64,000 bases of DNA from Gracilaria gracilis (lineage: Eukaryota > Rhodophyta > Florideophyceae > Gracilariales > Gracilariaceae), in the NCBI GenBank assembly GCA_030374805.1, contig JARGSG010000189.1:1488001-1552000 (forward strand), read 5' to 3'. Numbering within the stretch: position 1 is the stretch's first letter; the number at the start of each line of letters is the position of its first letter. This document shows positions 1 through 12,089 of the stretch, piece by piece. The position numbers were made by a program, and so were the translations under genes. The notes below the pieces were generated by a model that saw only the letters and a program-made list of their open reading frames with translations, was not told the origin of the DNA and did not search any database.

Positions 1-2
1 TT

Positions 3-1056
3 ATGAAAGACGTCATCAAACACATTAATGATTTTATTCGCACGGTTTTCAACCCTGAAAAATGGGTACTGCTAACAATTGATAGCCAAAGCTCACCAGA
101 GAGTCTCCTATGGCTGGAATTGCTGTGAGAGGTATAGAATCATCTTCCTCCAACTACCTGCAAACACTACGCACTTTCTTTAACCATGAGACCGTGCCTT
201 TAACAAAACTTTCCAAACAAATGTTCGACAGACGCGAGATGAGATCATAAAACGCTGCAATATTTGGTACGCATTGAAGATCAAACTAGGTGTCACGGGA
301 TAGAAATCCCTCTCTGTTGCAACAGTGACGAAAGCATTCGAAGGAGCAGGGCTGTGGTCAATGAACTACCGGTTCATGAACCGTTCCCGGGGCCAGATTC
401 CTGTTAATAACAGTTCTACCGCGCTGCATAGTGGCTTCCAATCGAAGGATGATGGTCTTAACCTCCATGAAATCAATCACGACCGCAGAGAGCGCACGGA
501 CAGGCGTTTGTTGCAGCAGCTGCACAGTATCACGGACGTTGGTACACGTCCTTCTCTCCTGCTGGCTGAGATCGCTGTGCTTATGGCCTCTAAATATGAC
601 GTGAAAAAAGCATTGGAAGCAGTGAGAGTACCCAAGTCAGTTACCGGCAGGTCAGCAGCTAGACGAGAGGTTATTGGGTAGGGAAATGGGGCGGAGATAC
701 TTACTGCTCGCTCAATGCAAGCCAAACTGAACCAGAAACAAGCGACAAGGCGGTTGAGCGAAAAACAGAAATGCGTAGGCCCTGGTAGAAGACGCAAAGA
801 AGCTGTGAATACGCCTGAAGAAGAAAATCAGAACCCGCAGCTGCCGTTGCTGCCAACTAATTCTCCGCACGGCAATATTGAGCCACCCTCCGATGACCTG
901 CAAATTGCGTTGTGGCCGCGGAGGGAGGCTCGGCCCGCTTTAGCTAGTAAAGAAGCGAAAGATATTCCGCAGCGTTCTAGGGCCACGATGGCTCTCGTGG
1001 AGCATTCAAAAGGGCAAGATCTGAGTCACGAGGTCGGAGGCGGTGTTCCAAATTGA
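3..1056 (+). pseudogene. pogo-like transposase, C-terminal remnant (element A)
   Basis: The first reading frame, starting at the ATG at base 3, contains LLTIDSQSSPESLLWLEL, which follows the pogo/Tigger DDE_1 pattern 'LL.lDgHsSH.s.e.lel..' around the second catalytic aspartate. It stops after about 42 codons, but a shifted frame continues the pattern (RGIESSSSNYLQTL). A further frame from 325 carries the usual post-catalytic 'aF..aGlw..N' signature (TKAFEGAGLWSMNYRF), then a basic C-terminal tail to 1056. Two or more frame changes make it a pseudogene. The N-terminal DNA-binding part lies left of the window. The protein would have cut and rejoined DNA at the element's ends. Assignment to pogo-like elements is inference from motif pattern; the exact subfamily is unknown. 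Confidence 0.55.
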
Positions 1057-1080
1057 CCCTTTACCAAATTGGGACCGTAA
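1041..1080 (+). repeat. Probable right terminus of pogo-like element A
   Basis: The stretch TTCCAAATTGACCCTTTACC followed by a second CCAAATTGG-like copy closely resembles the right terminal sequence of element B at 3301-3343, which has the same two-box arrangement. It lies just after the transposase remnant, where the right end is expected. The left end is outside the window. Confidence 0.45.
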
Positions 1081-1464
1081 ACCTACGTGCTGGAGAATTC
1101 CAAGATTTTGGCTTTTGTGACTCCGGTTTCCGTAAACGTGGCATGTGCTTAAGCGTTCGAAATTAAACGAACTAGAACGCTAACCCTCACACAGGCTTAA
1201 TTTGGCACATGTTTTGTCCGGGGGAAACAGGCGAATGCAGAGCTCAAGACGAAGGTTCTGAGCAACCTTTAGTACTTTCATCAGCAAACCCTCCCCAGAG
1301 GGCTTCATTTGGCACGCCAGCGTCGTGCATCACTATCAAAAGTAACGGTAATAGACCATAGAAAGCAAGGCTGATGCAGCTTCCTCTTGCGTAATAGACC
1401 CATAGCGAGTGGTTCGCGGCCTTTCTGCGAATGATGTCCATTTAGATATCAGTACGTCGTCAAA

Positions 1465-2133
1465 CTACATATCATGAAGCGATTCAGACACATTCCTGAC
1501 GCTTTCTTTCATGCTGACCTCGTTTTCCTTCTCATCTTCACTATCTAATGCCGAACAAGGCTTGGCCTTCGACCCATTGACAGCCTGTGCCCCAGCAGGT
1601 AATATTCCCTCCGTTAACCACAGCGCGGGAGCGCCTCCTGGATTTGTCATGGCCTTCCCTTTTGTCGGTGTAATGAATAGCTCTGGGCGCCAAATAACAC
1701 TGTTTGTCGAAAAGTTTTGCTGCAAGATATTCTCAACTTCTCTTAAGAACGTGGTTAGGCCCTTACCATTGGAAGCCATTCTACAAATTTCCTTCGCGAT
1801 TGAATCATCTGAAAGATGAGAACTCTCGAGCTGTGGCACATTGACTCTCGTACTGCGCTTGGCTTCCAGATTTGAGGACTTTGCAAAGCCCATGATCTTT
1901 TCTGGGTCGAACGGAAACAAACCACAGTTTGGAAAGCCTCTCACCGCCAGAATTGCATCCAGTGCCCTGTACGAAGATGCTGCCAGCTTCATTTTCACCG
2001 AGATATTTCGGTTGAGATAAGCTTCATTGTAAAATACCACATTTAGTGCGTTTTTGAAGTTCTCCTGAAGCATTGTGATTATTCGATCGTCACGGAGTGG
2101 CAGAAATTGAAACCTACTGGCCGGAAGTTGCAC
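1465..2133 (-). pseudogene. pogo-like transposase C-terminal region (element B)
   Basis: A 222-codon ORF. Near its residues 55-80 it reads YRALDAILAVRGFPNCGLFP followed by FDPEKIMGF. This matches the pogo/Tigger pattern after the DDE domain ('..i..aFr..Gl.Pfdp..il'). The rest is a hydrophilic tail with a lysine/glutamate-rich end, usual for these transposases. No DDE aspartates are present, so this is only the 3' part of the gene. The initiating codon is uncertain because the ORF is probably a fragment. The remaining part of the gene would lie at 2601-3122 on the same strand. Confidence 0.5.
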
Positions 2134-2600
2134 GATTTCGATGTTATTCGAAATTTTTTCCTCAATTTATTCACTACTCTTTCTTAAACTGTGTCCATCG
2201 ACAAAGAGCATACTTTTTTGGTTTTTTGGAACGAACCTACAAGCAAATGAATTGAAGTGCAAAAATACGTCCGGCAAAAGCTGTTTTGTTGTTTAAACAA
2301 CCATGCTGCATTTTAACTTATTTTTTTTGGAATCCCGTTGTCATCCGCAAATAACTTGTACTTTTTGGGTAGTTCTGTCGTTACAGGATCGATTGTTGGT
2401 TTTATCTAGTTTTTTACTGGTTTCTTTTCTTGCACGATGAGAAACGTTGGCGAGATATGTCGCGCTGCAGAGCGTAGTCTTACTGCGGTTAGATGCTTGC
2501 CGCTTTCTTCGATGTTTATTCGCAAGCTCCCGTTCCGTCTGTTAGCAGCGTTGAAAACTCTGTCTCGCCGCCCATATGAAGCATTAGTAGCATTTTTACC

Positions 2601-3122
2601 TTAATTTGATACTTTGAGAGGATTCGTGAACAATGCTGGCATCTTTGGTTTTATTTTGTTGATGAAATCAACTACAATTTGCAGATGTTTTGGGTTTTGC
2701 GGCACAGTGCGCTTTGTGACAATTTTTCCGGTTTTTTGAATTTTTAGAGCCCTGTTACGAGCGCAAAACAAACGCAGGGCATGGGGTGTAGGCAATCTAT
2801 TGTCGTATGATTTGCAACCATTGCGTGCTATTTTTACCATCATCTTTTTCATTTTGTGTGAATCTTTTGTAAATACGCGTGTACAGACAAATATTGATTT
2901 ATTGTCGAACAATTTGTTCTTTGCTTGCGGTAATACAGGGTTACGTCTCGAATAGTGTGCTGTTTGGGTAAAAAGCTGATTGAGTTGGTGGTTATTTTTC
3001 ATATTGATGGATTTTTTTATTTGATTTATTGTTTGTTTGCTTATTAATGTCGCAACGGCAACATATGCGGCTGTTTTATAAGGCCTGATGAGGTCTGCAG
3101 CTTGCTTGTGGCGGTGTTGCAA
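2601..3122 (-). pseudogene. Basic ORF, possible N-terminal part of element B transposase
   Basis: A 173-codon, lysine/arginine-rich ORF lying upstream, in transcription order, of the pogo-like C-terminal piece and inside the same inverted repeats. It has no recognised catalytic motif. A basic N-terminal DNA-binding region is expected at this place in a pogo-like transposase, so position and charge are the only support. It could equally be a chance frame in AT-rich DNA. I cannot name a helix-turn-helix by eye. Confidence 0.25.
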
Positions 3123-3352
3123 TTCTTTACGTATACGTTGGTCAGCCTTGAGTTTTGCTGTCTAGTGTCTCATGGACAAAGACATTGTAGGTGCTAGGGC
3201 ATGTTCAACCCTGTCGAGCCCTCAAGAGGTAGAACCAAAGTGAGGTTGGAGATCTAAGAGCTCATCGAAAGCTGATTTTTGACCTGTTCGAAATTTTTCA
3301 GTGCCAAATTGAGCCCTTTGCCAAAATGAGCCTGTGTGGGGGTGAAAAGCTA

Positions 3353-4755
3353 CAGTGGTCGTCAAAAATACACGCACGGGGTAGTTTTATTGACAACAGC
3401 CACTTGTAAAAACACTTTCAGTATATATTGTATTCTACCCGTATCAGTGGCACTATTGTAGTCGTGTGAACCAGTTTCAACCCCTGAATAGCCTCTCCAG
3501 AACCACAGTGTTTGAAACATTATATATGCAGCAATTTGCTGCATACATTGAATGCAAAACTATACGCACGATTACAAAAAATGGGGCGCACACTCACAGC
3601 GCCAAATAAAGATAGCTTTTATTGTAGTCCTTAGTAGGCATACTATCAAAACTGCAAGTTTGAAAGTAGTTTGTGTATATTCGTGCATAACACACCATGT
3701 TTCAGGGTAAAGAACTTACCACCGAAGAAAAAACTCAAATTAGAGCTTTATATTGCAGCAAAACTGTCCCTCCGGGCCATTGCAAATCAACATAACCGTT
3801 CTAAATCTGCCGTTTATGTCTATTAGAAGCAGAACGAAACTGGTATCAGTAAGCAACGCTCTGAAAGTCCGCCGAAATTAATTCCACATGATAAACGTCA
3901 TTTCAAAAGATCGCTTTTAAAAGCTTCTACATCCGCGTCATCTTAAAAAACAGAACTCAAACTTGAATTATGTACATCAACAGTTACAAAGAAAATCAAT
4001 CAAATGGAAGTGTTTGAATACAAAAAGAAAAAACAGCACCTTTGCTGACCGAAGATCACCGCGTGAAGCGTCTCTAATAGGCCATGGCTCATAGTTGTTT
4101 TTATGCGCATGCGTAGGATATAGTCGTTTGGAGTGACGAAGAAAAGTTTAATGGTGATGGTCCAGATAAATGGAGATTTTACTGGCACAACTTGCGACAC
4201 GATGAAAATATTTTCTCAAAGAGGAAGAATGGTTTGTTTTCTTTGATAATTTGGGCTTTGTTTTTCTGTCAATGCTAAGGGACCATTAGTGTTTGTCGAA
4301 GGAAATTTGAATTCGGAAGGATGTGTTCAGATGCTGAACGATCACCTTATTCCATTTATTGATACTCATCATAGTGAAAGACTACTTTTTTAGTAGGACA
4401 ATGCACCTATACACGTTTCTAAGTACTGAAAAGCATGGTTTATTGATGAAGCTCTTCAACTTTTGAAGTGGCCTGCGCATTCACCTGATCTGAATCGTAT
4501 CGAAAATTCATGTAATATACTTAGCTACCGTGTCTATGCTGACAATCGCCAGTTTGGCACGATGGAGGAGCTGAAAGCTGCACTGCTGGACGAGTGGGAC
4601 AAAATTGGCATGCATGTGTTGCCCATGCTCATTCGTTCCATGCCTCGTCGCTGCATGGCTGTAATGAGATCAAATGGTAAGAAAACCAATTATGAAAACC
4701 TGTTGTAGCACGTATAATCAATAAAGAAGTGAATTGTTTTCTTTATTTTTGACGC
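3353..4755 (+). mobile_element. Tc1/mariner DNA transposon, dead copy
   Basis: It starts after a TA with CAGTGGTCGTCAAAAATACA, a typical Tc1-type end. The right end is reduced: only TATTTTTGAC (4744-4753) matches the inverted left end before other sequence begins. The single gene inside is a Tc1/mariner transposase with several stops and frame changes. The element abuts pogo-like element B. Confidence 0.7.
3697..4708 (+). pseudogene. Tc1/mariner-family transposase, broken
   Basis: The ATG at 3697 opens with MFQGKELTTEEKTQIRALY, a classic Tc1 N-terminal helix. Around 4125 the reading VWSDEEKFNGDGPDKWRF gives the first catalytic Asp region. QDNAPIHVSKY near 4395 gives the second Asp, and WPAHSPDLNRIEN near 4470 gives the Glu. 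Spacing between the second Asp and the Glu is 34 residues (DD34E). In-frame stops occur just before QDNAP and just after HVSKY, and there are frame changes between segments, so no active enzyme is encoded. The final open piece runs 4463-4708. The identification is from the full set of family motifs and is firm; the subfamily is not resolved. Confidence 0.85.
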
Positions 4756-4759
4756 GGGT

Positions 4760-6090
4760 GCTTGCATTTCGAGGCACGCGGAAAAGGCTTTATTTGCAAG
4801 GTCAAGCGCACCAGCTCCACCGCTTGTCGTTGCCGAGAACGCTCACGGACGACTCCGGGCCTCGGCGAGCCGTGCACGTAATCGCTTTGCAACTACAGCC
4901 GCCACCGCGGCCCCTCATCTCCTTTTTTTTCTTCCTCCGACCACTTCCGCGCACCACGCAGGTACATTACGTTCGCGTCTCTAGTGATCGCAAGGCCCAT
5001 CACACTTTCCAGCCCTTCTCCAATTACTTGCCACACCCTCCCCCGTCCCCCTTTAACAACCAATTAGACAGGAAGCATAATCAAACACTTCGCTTTCCCC
5101 TCAAAAGCTCTGCATTCGTCTCCACGGGCCACACAGCGTCATCTCCACAACAAAATCCCATATTCTCCTTGCTTTATCCCCCCCGGTTTCAAGTTTCAGT
5201 AACTGGTTTCCACCCCGTCGCCGCTTGGTCTTTGAAGGCACAAAACTTGATTCACCGCCAACACCACACACAAGCCGCAACGCGATAAGTACTGTGTACC
5301 CCAAATCTGTTGAACAAACAACAGGCACTTTTGGCACAGTTACTGTCGAGGCGCAACGTTATAGGCTTTCTCAATGTCTCAAAGCAAAACGAACGTGCAC
5401 CACTTGCGGCAACGCTTTGCTCTCGCACACCAACAAAACCTAGGCAAGTAGTGCTTAAGGCCGTCGCACATCCAGGTTTCCGTGCTTCAAGAGTCAAAGC
5501 AGCTCGCCCAAATGGGCCGTTGCGGTTTTTCAAATTTAACAAGAAGCCGAAACTCCTGCCGCATGAGAACCTGCATTGCCCGTCCGCTTTCACAGAGGAA
5601 TGTACCGATCACGGCACTTCGCTCGATTGAACACAGTGGCTACTTGTTGACCATACTCAGCCCACAATAGCGCTTTCCAATTTTTGGAGATGACCGTTCG
5701 AACATCGGAAGCCAAACCTGAATCCTCATCGGGCCAGACGCTACGCAGTTCCTCAACTATCTGCAATCACTCCTTCTATTTCACAATTTGTCCCTCACTG
5801 TAACCAACTCTCTGCCACCGTACTGAAGGCCTATAACACCGTAATTCGTATAAACCTATACGGTCATGCGCAACAGGCGGGTGCCCAACTCAAACACAAC
5901 AACTATATGAAGAATGCTTTTTTTTGTCACTGTGACAGGAGTTTTGCGACCAACTGGCATTCATCAACGGCTATACTATCTCACACCCATCACGCTTCGG
6001 ATCAATCCGGATCCACACCCATACCATTATATCTATAGCACTGCAAAACAAAACCTCGGCCTACAATTCACCATCTTCGACCCGTAGTCA
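4760..6090. other. No convincing gene
   Basis: Several short overlapping ORFs on both strands have no recognised motif. Composition is mixed, with pyrimidine-rich patches near 4920-5050. The stretch could be the 5' part of the DIRS-like element that follows, but nothing in the sequence proves it. Confidence 0.4.
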
Positions 6091-6132
6091 GCAAACCGCA
6101 CACCAAAGAAATTTCAGAATCTCACATCTATA

Positions 6133-7900
6133 GTGAAAGCCAAAATGGACCAAGACGCACCTCTCGATATCGTGAACTGCAGTATTGCAGACCTCATCAC
6201 TGCAACCGACAGTCGTATAACCGAAGCGCTTCAAGAACGGAACCATTCCCCTTGCCTGCGAACCCATCAAGAAACGAGTTCCTGCTCGCCGCAATACAGA
6301 TACACGATGCTGCGCATCCGTGCGTTCATCTACGCACGACGGGAACCTCAATGAACCGTCTTCTCTTCCTTACCATAGAAGAGGTCACCACTCAATCCTC
6401 TGCGAACCCAGCAGGCCTTCGATACGTAATGATCCGCGCCCACTCTTTCGACCCCACTCTTCCCGAACCGCCAGCTTTCATGGATCCATCCGTGCTAGCC
6501 GCCGCCATAAGGGTTTGGAAGTTGAAATTCCTCGAAAACCTCTGAAACGCGGCGCCAACTGCAGCTGTCCCAATTGACGTCGCGCCCTCCCCTCTCCCCC
6601 ACCCTCTCAACCTTGAAACCCTTCTAACCAACAAACTCACTGACAACCAACCAGTTTTCTCTGTCCCAAACGAGGGCACGGCGCCGCCGCACAAGAAATC
6701 CAAGACGGCAATGTCGGTGGGCGGAATAGTAATTGTGCACGAGAACGGGAAACGTACACCGAACTATCCAAGCCGTCTGAGTCTATATCCCAACAAATCA
6801 GACGTCAATTCACCGCTCTGCGTGACAGAGCTTCTGGGAATCAGGCTGCTTCGCGGCCTATTACAGAAAGACCATTGTCTTGAATCCACGGCAGCGGACT
6901 TCAACTGGCATCGGGGCCAAAGAAGAGAACCCCTCGCAGCAGAGTCGGGAGCCTACTTTTTCGCTTGAATTGTCCATCACGGACTGCAGGACTTCGACCT
7001 CATGGAGACAGCCCTCAAACAGTGTTCATGGAAGGAGATCGCTATCCGCCGACTGTACGCGTTGATCTATGTAGAAAATGCCATGAAGACAATGAAAGCA
7101 ACCGGATCGACAGCATGGACAGCCGCTACTACCATACTGGAGTCCAATTCGGGGGCTCCTGCCCTATTGCCAGAGTTCCACAGCTCCCTCGCACGGTCAT
7201 TGGCAATGAACGCAAAGGCTCAGAACGAATTCAAAACGATGAGGAACCTCCTATCCAAACCCAGTCACATTCAACGTCGCGATTGCTACGACCCCCCGAA
7301 GGACTATCATCGCAAGTAGATCCCCCGCGTCTTACCAGAATGACATCCGGCCGCATCTTAGAGCGACCTAAGTACCCAGGCACAAGCCCCAAACTATTTC
7401 CCCTACCCGTCCTCCATTCCCTTACAATCTCTCCTCCGACCGTAGCTGCTATATATATATATTTGAACCATATGTACACGGCACCATAAAGCTTCAATGG
7501 GAACCACCCAATCATGGCCACAGCTCGAAGCACAGATTCAACACATCACGCCACCGCGTCTCAGATGACCTGCATAGATTCCATACAACAACGAATTCAA
7601 GCCCACCTCCCCACTCACAATCCAGATACAGTCCTGCCACTTTCTCCAACGAATGACCACGAGGAACACCAAATGATGGCCATAAAACAGGCATTCAATT
7701 CCGATGTCCTGCTTCCCCCTAAAGAACGCGGAGACTTTGCATACATCAACCCGAAACAAGTCGACCTCACGGAAGCGCCGGCACCGGAAACTCCACAAAA
7801 GGGGAGCAGCACCTTCCCAGCCCGTCTCGAAAACTCTTCATGGTCTCTCCAATCAGGTCATTCGTGCTCCCTCTGAAGAAGGCATCAGTCAAAACACACT
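6133..7900 (+). other. Possible gag region of the DIRS-like element
   Basis: A run of overlapping short + strand ORFs (6133-6354, 6252-6545, 6711-6968, 6965-7489, 7514-7876) precedes the reverse transcriptase. None carries a motif I recognise, and no zinc knuckle is visible. Position upstream of RT is the only reason to suspect a Gag-like structural protein broken by frameshifts. Confidence 0.2.
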
Positions 7901-8037
7901 CATCATCAGCACGCCTGTGCTGCGTTAAAGGGAGGTATACGCATCTTCTCTGACGTCTAGACCAATCCGGACTTCTCTCATAGTCTCATATTCCATCGGA
8001 GAGTCCCGAAGAGAAACGTCTTTCAGACTATCTCACG

Positions 8038-9581
8038 ATGACTCTCTTTGATATAACCAAAACCCAAGACACACAGCGCCTCATCCGCAGGCCTGTTCAC
8101 CAAAATCTCCTCATCCCTGATCCCCCCTACAGGCCCCTCCCAACCCCCGACCTTTTCAAGAATGTTACTCAAACCTCCGCCCCGCTCGCCTCCATCTTCC
8201 TGGACATAGCGAACATTTTTCACACCATTCGCCTCCCAGAGTGGCTTTCGCGTCTTTCCACACTGCCGCCCATTCACTATGGAAACCTACCGGGCGACCT
8301 CCAGAGAAAAATCCAGAACACTCTACCCCACCGACCAAAGCAAAAAGACTTGGTCCGTCCGATGCAACGCACACTACCAATGGGTTTCAAATGGGTCGTC
8401 CACATATCTCACCACCTCGTCTCTTCCACCATTCGTGAATCATATCAATCTCTCCATCTCCAACTCCAAATCTCTACAACGATTCCCCACTCGCTTCCAG
8501 TCCTCACTCTGTCAAGCCTGCCTCATGTACTTACAAAGAGCTACGTATTACTCCTTCACATAATTGATGATGTTAACGTTATTTTAGCGAGATGGGAAGC
8601 ACAATTTACAGCCATGCTTGACGAGGAAATTCTGAGGTCTATGGCCAATCGTCAGCTACCTATCAAATGGTCCACATCCTCAGTCATAGGACAAACAGAG
8701 CGCACAAAGATCTCCTCCATAGGCTGCGAGTGGGACCTTAAAGCCGGCCGCATTGCCGCGTCCCCAGCCAAGCTGCACCTAGTGTCTCAGGATTTGAAAC
8801 ACACTGCAAGCGCTTTGGAAAATGCCCAACAACTGCCTCTCAATCTCAATGCAGTGAGATGCATCCAGAACGTCGTTTGAAAGGCGACGTGTCTCACCCT
8901 TGGAAACAGGCCGTTGCTGTCGCTGCTTGTCCACACTTTTCGCCTTCTATCCCAGCGCTACGGCGCTAACTACGTGCTTTGCGCATGGAAAACGATCTTA
9001 GGCTTCTCAAAAGCTTACTTTCCCTCCCGTGCTTCTCGCTCCGCACGCCATGGATTTCAACTGTCATCGCCTTCAATTCCTCAAAAAAGAAAGGCGCTGT
9101 GGTCTACACCTCCGTGCCGACGTCGCGCCTGGTGGAACCCTGGGCTGCAGGAACACTTCCCGCGTCGAGCCAGTGTAGGCGGAAAGGTCAAACTGAGCAC
9201 GAGGAAGACGGCAATAGGAAGTCAACCAGCCATGGAGGCATGAGAGACTGGGCGCTCAAGGCCTTCCTTCGATTTTTCACCTGGAAGACCGCTTTCTACT
9301 ACGCATGGGAGCGTGGCGAACATATAAATATATTAGAGGGAGAAACAGCAGTACTGGCGATCCGTTGGGCTATACCACGCCAATTTACGAAAACAGGATT
9401 GGTATTGGTCTCCGACTCCGCCGTCGTCACTGGGGCCCTTAACAAAGGGCGATCGTCGAACTTGCCTTTGAATCGCGTCGTCAGAAAATTCGGTGCGGCA
9501 TGCCTAGCAGCGGACATTCTCGCAATAGTGGCATATATCCACACATCGCAAAACCCAGCCGACAAGCCTACCAGAAACTAG
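8038..9581 (+). pseudogene. Reverse transcriptase-RNase H of DIRS-like element
   Basis: The RT part (8038-8880) shows motif A as IFLDIANIFHTIRLPEWL, motif B as LPMGFKWVVHISHHL and motif C as LLHIIDDVNVI, with the two catalytic aspartates. The thumb follows as SSIGCEWDLKAGRI. The RNase H part continues in another frame (8979-9581) with HINILEGETAVLAIRWA (catalytic Glu), LVLVSDSAVVTGALNKG (catalytic Asp) and the terminal NPADKPTRN that is typical of DIRS RNase H. One frame change near 8880-8980 separates the two. The enzyme would copy element RNA into DNA. The motif set is clear; subfamily placement would need a tree. Confidence 0.7.
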
Positions 9582-9981
9582 CAGTATTTCAAAGTGGTTC
9601 ACAGTCCTATGGCACAAAACTCTCCCCTGTCGCCGCTTTGCTCGGCAGCCTTCTCGACCGACAACCCGACGTAATCGCGAGGGGCATTTAGTGCCTCTCC
9701 ACTGCAGCATGTACAATCTAAAATGCAGTAGTGGCAATCACCACCCCACCCAAAGTCCCGATGCCCGCCAATGATTTCTTTGCCGAACACCACCTCATCG
9801 CCCTTACTCTCAAGCCGCAAATCATCACGAGGTACTGTAAAGCTCTGGAGAACTTTACCGCAAAACAAGGCAGCTGCTTCGCCAATCTCCACACTCTGGA
9901 CCCAACCTAAGAAAATCACATTACATTTTTACATTTAGAATACCCAAGGGCTGCTCGCAAGCAGTAGATATCGAACCTTCT

Positions 9982-10602
9982 GTGCATGCTGTACATTGCA
10001 GATGTACGAAGTTAGGCCTCCCTCTGGCACAGAGGAGTTTAAAAGGATGGAACAAGTGGCACAAACCGAATCCATCTACACCGTTAACAGAGGACATTGC
10101 CTATGCCGTGATCATGCATCTCTTCAATGAGAAACATTGTGAGGCTGCCTTATATCTGATCATCTCTTGGGCTGGGTAACTTCGAAACAGTGAGGCTCTT
10201 TCCCTGTCATTGGAAAACATCGCTCTTCCAGAAGACCGAAGAGTGGCAGCTCACGGACCGAGCACCGCTAGCATCTCAATCGTCGACGCAAAAACCAGGG
10301 CTCTTCAGTTTGTTTGTATGAAAGATACCGTTTGCATTTCAATTCTCAGTTGTTACCTCCGAAAATTGCCGACGGGAAGGAAGAACGTCTTCAGCATATC
10401 TTACGCAACGTACTCATTGCAAATAAAGCAGGCTAGAAAAAAGTTGAATCTTCCTCATCTTAAATTTACTACGCATTCCACACGTATTGGAGGAGCTATT
10501 TATGACTTTATAAAAGGAAAACCTGCAAACAAAGTTGCGCTAATGGGTAGATGGAATTCTTTGAGTTTGTTGCGTCACTATCTCACCACTGGGCATGGCT
10601 GA
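9982..10602 (+). pseudogene. Tyrosine recombinase of DIRS-like element
   Basis: One reading frame runs from 9982 to 10602, broken once by TAA at 10177-10179. Just after that stop comes LRNSEALSLSLENI, the region of the first catalytic Arg. Later THSTRIGGA gives the H-x-x-R pair and GRWNSLSLLRHYL gives the nucleophilic Tyr, in the usual order and spacing. The start is not known, because the N-terminal arm-binding region upstream is unclear. The enzyme would integrate a circular DNA intermediate by site-specific recombination. Catalytic residues are present apart from the nonsense codon, so decay may be recent. Confidence 0.7.
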
Positions 10603-12089
10603 TGAAAATGAATATTGGAAAAGAAGATGCACAACGCATCAAGCAGTTACGCATCGAATTGGTGGCGATCGCTTCACGCTACCGCAGTCGTGTTCAGGCA
10701 AACACATTTTTGGGGTTGGGCTGGACTGGCGCTAAGCAGCGCCAGGAGGCAGTATTGATATGCTCTTTGCTGCTGAAACAGCTACAGCAATGCAAGAAAG
10801 CTCACCTTGCCAATGATTGAACCGATTAAAATAAAGTAAATTGTTTATTCATTAATACACGCAGACATTTAGAACTTCTTAGAGCATCACCACCCATTCT
10901 CCAAATTTCAAAATTTAGTAGATTTTGAAGCATGGAGTCAAAATCTCTTCCGCCACCGTTAATCCATTACATAACGGGTTGAAGCCAAAACCTCCACCCA
11001 CCATCAAGCAAGCTCCAAAATCACGAGATTTGAAGCGAGCTCCAAACTGTGAGCTGCCCCATAATTGCACACCTCTGTGCCATTCAATCACCACCGTCCT
11101 CCGCATGTGTACTTCTCGAGCTCGCAAACTCACTCGAAAAGGGGGTGTGGCCCACCGAAGGCTTTCAACGCGCACGACACGCACAAAGACCGACCGGAGA
11201 GTACCGAAGCACTCTGTGGGCGCGCTTGCGCTTGCGAGTATGTTTAGCATAGAACTCGCACATCCGCACACCCTGGGGACTGGTACTCTGCAGGTGTTTG
11301 CCTTCACATTCTAATGAAATTTCAGCATTGAATTGTAGAATGGCGCGCGCTGCAACAGCAACTTGCAAAGAGAGAGCTTTGTTTCACGACTCTGCTTCCT
11401 ACTCGCATACTTTAATTGAGAAAGTACTACGAGTACCGGAGTGTCGACAAGGCGTTGGAATACTGTGAGCTTATTGCAACATGCTTGCTGATGCCACGGG
11501 TTCGGTTGAATAGTATATTGCACACAGTCAGTGTTCTTCCGGACTGTACCGCACGTTGTTTCCCGCTAAACTAGCAGCTCAACCGAAACCGAAAGGCATG
11601 CACGGTTTACTATTTGTCGGCCGTGCTTTGATTCCCGCCACATTCGGAGGCTTCGAAACCGTACAAAAAGGCAGCTTATCGTACTATCGAAAAACACACG
11701 TGAACTCTTCCTACTACTTCACTGCTTCACTGCCTGCAGTGATTTGGGAATGCTAGACAAGAATTGTCTAGAAAGTAGAGATCTTCTGACGTCAGTGTTC
11801 TGCGCTCTCGTGACGCGCGTGTGGGTGAGGACTACACTCGAGACCGAAGAATTCGAATGGGAATTGTTTCAAGGTAAGTTTTTCTCCTCTGCACAAATAG
11901 TATCATTCACTCAATATTATTGATCCTAACATTTGGTACTGACTTTTTGCACCGAATGCATTCAAGAAAAAGGATTTTGTTATCCATATAACAGGGGGAG
12001 ACAAAGTTGTTTGCACTTCTGAACCCTACACTAATTCGCAGTTTCGGTGTCGAGATTCACCAGGTGTGAACTAAAACGCTTAGTCTTCG

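Larger units (their letters stand above)
1183..3343. mobile_element. pogo-like DNA transposon, internally deleted (element B)
   Basis: Terminal inverted repeats of about 25 bp bound it: 1183-1208 (ACCCTCACACAGGCTTAATT then TGGCA) and the reverse complement of 3319-3343 (ACCCCCACACAGGCTCATTT then TGGCA). The left flank is TA, the expected pogo-type target, while the right flank is GA, so the target duplication is imperfect. Inside, on the reverse strand, are an N-terminal-like ORF (2601-3122) and a C-terminal-like ORF (1465-2133). The DDE core expected between them is not readable, which points to an internal deletion. Its right end resembles that of element A, so the two are relatives. Confidence 0.55.
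6133..10830 (+). mobile_element. Tyrosine-recombinase (DIRS-like) retrotransposon, decayed
   Basis: The gene order reverse transcriptase (8038-8880), RNase H (8979-9581), tyrosine recombinase (9982-10602), all on the + strand, is diagnostic for DIRS-order retrotransposons, which insert with a recombinase in place of a DDE integrase. Left and right ends are estimates: the left limit is the first ORF cluster that could be Gag, the right is where the Harbinger flank begins. I could not recognise the split or inverted terminal repeats. All three coding parts have frame changes or stops. Confidence 0.6.
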
